Of a stretch of DNA of 10,012 nt, positions 7,510 to 10,012 are shown in pieces. The stretch spans positions 1-10,012 of the forward strand of contig CAYTXQ010000029.1 in assembly GCA_964441535.1 (NCBI GenBank), read 5' to 3'. The first letter of the stretch is position 1, and every line of letters starts with the position of its first letter. The translations under genes were made by a program, and so were the position numbers. Under the pieces are notes generated by a model, which was given only the letters and a program-made list of their open reading frames with translations, did not search any database and was not told the DNA's origin. Origin of the DNA: CAYNLX01 sp964441535 (lineage in GTDB: Bacteria > Bacillota_I > Bacilli_A > RF39 > UBA660).

Positions 7510-8832
7510 TTACTTTTCACATTTTATAATTATATCATACTTTTCGTTTATTTCTTTATCAAATTTAGATTTTTTTAAACCAGGAACCCACAAAACTCTG
7601 CCTTTTCCATCTACTAATAAAGGCCAGCTTTTCCTCTTTTCAACTGGTATTTTTGCATCTATAAATATCTCTTTTACCTTCTTGGTACCTATCATCTTCT
7701 TTACAGATATTTTATCTCCCTCTCTTTTAGTTCTTATATATAAAGGTAATTCTATTTCATCTAAAACAAATCTAGTACAGAAATTATCTGACGAAGTAGA
7801 TTCATCCACTATTTTTATAGTCATACCATTATCTAAAAACACTTCTTCCTGAAGTTCAATTTCATAATCTTCTATTGGAAAATCTTCATAATTAAAAATT
7901 AACTTATTATATTCCTTTTTCACAATAATATTATGAGGAAGATTAATTATAATATTCTTTTTATTGCTTTCAATCATATCTAAAATTAGTTTAACATGGC
8001 TATCATTAATAACAAAAAGATCATCTTCATAAATAGAATATAATATATTTTCTATTATTTTTACTCTTATTATATGTTCTAAATCAGAAAAATTATTTAT
8101 GTTAAGAATATTATCTTTATAAATCTTATTCATCTTATTAAGAGCATAATTATTAATAAAATTATTACATTCAGATAATTTATTACTAAATAATAAAAAC
8201 TTTTTATGAACATTTTTATCTTCACTTTTTAAAAATGGTAACAAATGATTTCTAAATCTATTTCTAGTATACTTATCTTTTATGTTAGAAGAATCTACTA
8301 CATATGGAATATTATTTTTCTTATCAAATTCTTCTATTTCTGATTTAGTATAATTTATTAATGGTCTTAATATTTTATAATCCTTTTTATCTATTAAACT
8401 TTCAAAACCACAGTAACCCTTTATAGAACTCCCTCTTACTAATCTCATCAATATAGTTTCCATTAAATCATCTGCATGATGAGCAGTCATTAAAAAATTA
8501 GCATTATATTTTTTAACTATTTCTTCAAAAAAATTATATCTTATTTTTCTAGCCTGATTATGAAAATTATCATCAGTATAATTTTGAATTGTCATACTTT
8601 CAAATATAATTTCATTATTCTCACAATAATCTTTAATAAAAATTTCTTCATCTTTACTTGCTTCTCTTACGTTATGATTAACATGAGCCGCTATAATTTT
8701 AAGATTTAACTTACTTTTTAAACCATTAACTACATGTAATAAGCACATAGAATCCGGTCCACCTGATTCACCAATCACTACTACATCATTCTTTTTTAAA
8801 TTTATCTTTAAAACATCTATTGCTTCTTTCAT
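7510..8832 (-). CDS. tilS: tRNA(Ile)-lysidine synthetase TilS
   Basis: TilS attaches lysine to C34 of the CAU-anticodon tRNA(Ile), making lysidine so that it reads AUA; it is essential in most bacteria. The 440 residues carry the ATP-pyrophosphatase loop SGGPDSMCLL (23-32) after VVVIGE, then AAHVNHNVRE and TAHHADDLMETILMRLVRGS, typical of the catalytic domain. A helical middle part (DSSNIKDKYTRNRFRNHLLP) follows, and a complete C-terminal substrate-binding domain with RTKREGDKI and VDGKGRVLWVPGL. The frame is open to 8883, but the ATG at 8832 is chosen because GAAGGAA lies seven to eight bases upstream and the extra 17 residues would run through a terminator hairpin and do not resemble TilS. 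ftsH follows after 11 bases. The AT-rich codon use fits heavy dependence on AUA reading. Confidence 0.94.
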   Translation of the reverse strand: MKEAIDVLKINLKKNDVVVIGESGGPDSMCLLHVVNGLKSKLNLKIIAAHVNHNVREASKDEEIFIKDYCENNEIIFESMTIQNYTDDNFHNQARKIRYNFFEEIVKKYNANFLMTAHHADDLMETILMRLVRGSSIKGYCGFESLIDKKDYKILRPLINYTKSEIEEFDKKNNIPYVVDSSNIKDKYTRNRFRNHLLPFLKSEDKNVHKKFLLFSNKLSECNNFINNYALNKMNKIYKDNILNINNFSDLEHIIRVKIIENILYSIYEDDLFVINDSHVKLILDMIESNKKNIIINLPHNIIVKKEYNKLIFNYEDFPIEDYEIELQEEVFLDNGMTIKIVDESTSSDNFCTRFVLDEIELPLYIRTKREGDKISVKKMIGTKKVKEIFIDAKIPVEKRKSWPLLVDGKGRVLWVPGLKKSKFDKEINEKYDIIIKCEK

Positions 8833-8855
8833 AATAATTCCTTCTTTACTATGAT

Positions 8856-8883
8856 ATTTTATCAAAAAAAAATAATTAAGCAA
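8856..8883 (-). promoter_or_regulatory. Probable tilS-ftsH promoter
   Basis: On the minus strand TTGCTT (8883-8878) and TAAAAT (8861-8856) are 16 bases apart, about 24 bases before the tilS ATG. The -35 lies in the terminator hairpin that ends the upstream genes, so terminator and promoter share bases. AT-richness makes chance matches common, so the call is moderate. Confidence 0.45.
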
Positions 8884-8903
8884 GTATTAACCTAATTATT
8901 TTT
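8864..8903 (-). terminator. Intrinsic terminator between the accessory genes and tilS
   Basis: On the minus strand AAAAATAATTA (8903-8893) pairs perfectly with TAATTATTTTT (8878-8868). Inner GGU/GCU-type pairs, including wobbles, extend the stem to 14 bp and leave the loop UAAUACUU. A run of nine U residues follows (8872-8864). The stem is nearly all A-U, but the long U tract suits termination in such an AT-rich genome. It is homologous to the terminator at 9478-9515. Confidence 0.65.
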
Positions 8904-8916
8904 GATTAATTTTTAA
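8882..8916. repeat. Gene-end repeat, copy 1
   Basis: Bases 8882-8904 are identical over 23 positions to 9494-9516, and bases 8891-8916 are identical over 26 positions to 9926-9951. On the minus strand the repeat spans a QK-ending C-terminus, a TAA stop, TTAGG and the terminator loop. This copy is the only one carrying both the longer coding-like half and the full terminator half. Confidence 0.8.
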
Positions 8917-8937
8917 TTTTACTAGATAATTGTAATA
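8896..8937 (-). pseudogene. Possible leftover C-terminus of a lost gene
   Basis: In this frame the minus strand reads YYNYLVKLKINQK then TAA, immediately after an upstream TAA at 8940-8938. The last residues and stop match the incomplete gene at the right edge, which ends IIEYLKINQK and TAA; 26 bases are identical between the two places. No start codon or ribosome binding site belongs to this fragment, so it looks like the relic of a duplicated or replaced gene end. The fragment is short and chance cannot be fully excluded. Confidence 0.35.
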
Positions 8938-8976
8938 TTAAACAAGTATTTATTCATTTCTTATTTCAGTTTTTAG

Positions 8977-9327
8977 TTATGATGAATGATTTTTATAATC
9001 TTCCCACATACAATCATAATTTGCAATATTTGATAAATATTCTTTTAAGTTTTCATTTGAGATAGCAATTTTATTTGATTGTATTGTATTTATTAAATAA
9101 TTGATTATATCTCGATGTATTTGCTCATCTTTAATATTTGGTGCATATTCTTTAAGATATTCTGTCGCCAAGTAATCTTTTAAGTTTTCATCAAGTATAT
9201 CTATATCGTTTAATTGTAAAAGTTCCAGTAAATAGTTGATAACCTGTTTATGTCTTTTTTCGTTTCTGATAAGTATAATTCTTTCTCTTTCTCGTATCTC
9301 CTCTGGATTAATAAATTTTTTCTCCAT
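8977..9327 (-). CDS. Unidentified 116-residue protein with a 45-residue internal repeat
   Basis: I do not recognise this protein. It has a charged N-terminal stretch (1-25, rich in Glu and Arg) and then two similar units. Residues 26-53 (HKQVINYLLELL...ENLKDYL) and 71-98 (HRDIINYLINTI...ENLKEYL) are aligned at a 45-residue offset with 15 of 28 identities by my hand alignment. The units look helical, and no signal peptide or membrane segment is visible. It ends NYDCMWEDYKNHSS. The DNA keeps the duplication: 9041-9056 equals 9176-9191. The ATG at 9327 follows AAGGTGAG with good spacing, and a possible promoter lies at 9416-9442. It sits alone between two unknown features upstream of tilS. Because of the start signals and repeat structure I think it is a real gene, possibly accessory. 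Confidence 0.7.
   Translation of the reverse strand: MEKKFINPEEIRERERIILIRNEKRHKQVINYLLELLQLNDIDILDENLKDYLATEYLKEYAPNIKDEQIHRDIINYLINTIQSNKIAISNENLKEYLSNIANYDCMWEDYKNHSS
9041..9191. repeat. Internal duplication within the 116-residue gene
   Basis: The 16-base sequence TCTTTTAAGTTTTCAT occurs at 9041-9056 and again at 9176-9191, exactly 135 bases apart. That equals the 45-residue offset of the protein repeat, so both protein units arose by an in-frame duplication rather than by convergence. Confidence 0.75.
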
Positions 9328-9415
9328 AATAACTCACCTTTTTATAAGATATAAACTTTTTTCTTATTTGATATATTAACATAACTAATACATAATATCA
9401 CTATCTACATTTAAA

Positions 9416-9442
9416 ATTATAGAAAATATATGATAATGTCAG
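9416..9442 (-). promoter_or_regulatory. Possible promoter of the 116-residue gene
   Basis: On the minus strand CTGACA (9442-9437) and a perfect TATAAT (9421-9416) are 15 bases apart, shorter than ideal. The pair lies after the terminator of the 118-residue gene and would give a leader of about 80 bases. The rest of the 180-base gap between the two genes is AT-rich with nothing else that I can name. Confidence 0.4.
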
Positions 9443-9477
9443 TATAGTTAGTTTTTTGAAAATGCCACCTTTGGTAT

Positions 9478-9515
9478 AAAAAAATAACTAAATAAGTATT
9501 AACCTAATTATTTTT
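9478..9515 (-). terminator. Intrinsic terminator of the 118-residue gene, starting in its last codons
   Basis: On the minus strand AAAAATAATTAGGT (9515-9502) pairs over 14 positions, including G-U pairs, with ATTTAGTTATTTTT (9493-9480). The loop is UAAUACUU and U residues follow. The TAA stop of the gene (9510-9508) lies in the upstream arm. Compared with the terminator at 8864-8903 the loop and upstream arm are identical, while the downstream arm differs at several bases, all of which keep pairing through wobbles. Confidence 0.65.
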
Positions 9516-9516
9516 G
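9494..9516. repeat. Gene-end repeat, copy 2
   Basis: All 23 bases are identical to 8882-8904. The module covers the last Lys codon, the stop codon and the first arm and loop of the terminator. Beyond it the coding side diverges but stays recognisable (KFKQK here, KINQK in the other two copies). Confidence 0.8.
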
Positions 9517-9864
9517 TTTGAATTTTTCACCTACAGGACAGCTACCATAAAAAACAACTACATCAAACCAAATTTCTATTTCTTCATAAAAATCTCCAAT
9601 ATGAAATGCTTCAAATGGAATAGATTTAATTAAACTTCTTGCTTCAATAACTTCCTCATCAGTCATTTTAAGCAAATCATTATTTTCAACATAGTATGAT
9701 ATCCATTTATTAACAATTTTTAAAATATCTTTAAATTTACCTTTATATTCTTTATATGGGTTATGAACTATAGACGCCGTTATATTAAATAATAGTTTCG
9801 CTAGGGCATTCTCTATTTCGAAACGAGTTAAAATTCTTATGTCTTCAGATTCTGATTTCCCCAT
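9508..9864 (-). CDS. Unidentified 118-residue protein
   Basis: I do not recognise this protein. It is a small soluble-looking protein without signal peptide or clear membrane segment. The first half is predicted helical by eye (EIENALAKLLFNITASI at 16-32, FKDILKIVNKWISYYVE at 44-60), followed by an acidic segment MTDEEVIEARSLIKSI and an aromatic C-terminal part FYEEIEIWFDVVVFYGSCPVG before a basic tail KFKQK. The ATG at 9864 has a strong ribosome binding site, AAAGGAGAG, about nine bases upstream, which supports the start. It follows an incomplete gene by 66 bases and may be cotranscribed with it or use the promoter at 9901-9929. Its stop lies in a terminator. A small orphan protein of this sort could be an immunity-like or phage-related protein, but that is only a guess. 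Confidence 0.7.
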   Translation of the reverse strand: MGKSESEDIRILTRFEIENALAKLLFNITASIVHNPYKEYKGKFKDILKIVNKWISYYVENNDLLKMTDEEVIEARSLIKSIPFEAFHIGDFYEEIEIWFDVVVFYGSCPVGEKFKQK

Positions 9865-9900
9865 AATAATTATCTCTCCTTTTCCTTAAAGCTTTTAAAA

Positions 9901-9929
9901 TTTATACTAAAAATCCTTTTCAATGCCTA
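9901..9929 (-). promoter_or_regulatory. Possible promoter of the 118-residue gene
   Basis: On the minus strand TAGGCA (9929-9924, four of six consensus bases) and TATAAA (9906-9901) are 17 bases apart. The -35 begins inside the gene-end repeat, at the point where this copy diverges from the other two, so loss of the terminator half coincides with a promoter-like sequence. Confidence 0.35.
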
Positions 9930-9951
9930 ATTATTTTTGATTAATTTTTAA
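9926..9951. repeat. Gene-end repeat, copy 3 (terminator half missing)
   Basis: All 26 bases are identical to 8891-8916. On the minus strand it covers the codons for LKINQK, the TAA stop and TTAGG, and then breaks off; no matching downstream terminator arm or U tract follows, only a weak A-T pairing. Confidence 0.8.
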
Positions 9952-10012
9952 ATATTCTATTATTTCTTTTATATCTTTTTTCTTTATTGGATTTTTTATT
10001 ACATCATATACT
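9931..10012 (-). CDS. C-terminal end of an unidentified protein (enters from beyond the window)
   Basis: From the right edge one minus-strand frame is open to the TAA at 9933-9931 and reads VYDVIKNPIKKKDIKEI followed by IEYLKINQK, 26 residues. It is Lys- and Ile-rich and too short for assignment. It is taken as a real gene end because its tail is shared with the relic at 8896-8937 and resembles the end of the 118-residue protein, and because the next gene starts 66 bases later in the same direction. Confidence 0.5.
   Translation of the reverse strand, partial: VYDVIKNPIKKKDIKEIIEYLKINQK

Larger units (their letters stand above)
8876..8950. repeat. Short direct repeat, two copies
   Basis: On the plus strand TTAAGCAAGTATT (8876-8888) and TTAAACAAGTATT (8938-8950) differ at one base of 13. 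The left copy is the loop and inner stem of the tilS-side terminator. The right copy lies soon after the stop codon of the 116-residue gene and has only a degraded stem, so it may be that gene's decayed terminator. Confidence 0.45.

Noticed and set aside
7478..7852. Plus-strand 124-residue open frame opposite the tilS end and ftsH start
   Set aside because: It covers the TilS C-terminal domain on the other strand, and its Phe/Ser-rich translation is typical of antisense of Lys/Glu-rich genes.
8833..8883. Longer TilS beginning at 8883
   Set aside because: The extra 17 residues would be encoded by a terminator hairpin and promoter region and have no TilS similarity; the ATG at 8832 has the proper ribosome binding site.
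1..10012. parS site for ParB (TGTTTCACGTGAAACA-like)
   Set aside because: No sequence close to the consensus palindrome was found by reading; parS may lie outside the window.
1..10012. Mycoplasma-type genetic code (TGA as Trp)
   Set aside because: Trp is encoded by TGG where checked, and all core genes are full length under the standard code.
8833..10012. Insertion sequence or transposon explaining the repeats at the right end
   Set aside because: The repeats are direct, short and tied to gene ends; no transposase, terminal inverted repeats or target duplications are visible.

Overview
This is a very AT-rich segment of a bacterial chromosome with every supportable gene on the minus strand. 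The standard genetic code is used (for example TGG for the Trp of SSB). Gene content and order point to a low-GC Firmicutes/Bacilli- or Mollicutes-like organism. The series parA(soj)-parB(spo0J)-DUF951(yyzM)-ychF-rpsF-ssb-rpsR is the origin-proximal block known from Bacillus and relatives, so the window is probably close to the replication origin. The species cannot be named from this sequence.

Layout in transcription order (right to left). (1) 8.9-10.0 kb is an accessory patch: the C-terminus of an unidentified protein, an unidentified 118-residue protein, and an unidentified 116-residue protein with an internal 45-residue repeat. The gene ends here share a repeated module: a C-terminus like K(I/F)(N/K)QK, a TAA stop and, in two of three copies, an intrinsic terminator that begins at the stop codon. 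(2) 5.5-8.8 kb is tilS-ftsH: tRNA(Ile2) lysidine synthetase followed 11 bases later by the membrane AAA+ protease. The hprT gene that often sits between them is absent. The ftsH terminator overlaps the end of its coding sequence. (3) 0.94-5.5 kb is a compact unit from one good promoter: parA, parB, DUF951, an AbgT-family transporter and ychF, with overlaps or gaps of at most about 17 bases. (4) 1-0.94 kb is rpsF-ssb-rpsR with its own extended -10 promoter and a leader that can hide the rpsF ribosome binding site.

Functionally, the window joins chromosome partitioning (ParA/ParB), translation (S6, S18, YchF, TilS), single-strand DNA protection (SSB), membrane protein quality control (FtsH) and a probable aminobenzoyl-glutamate-type transporter. 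The core genes look intact and ordinary. The least explained part is the right end. No rRNA, tRNA, CRISPR array, insertion sequence or canonical parS site was seen, and no gene-free stretch exceeds 300 bases.
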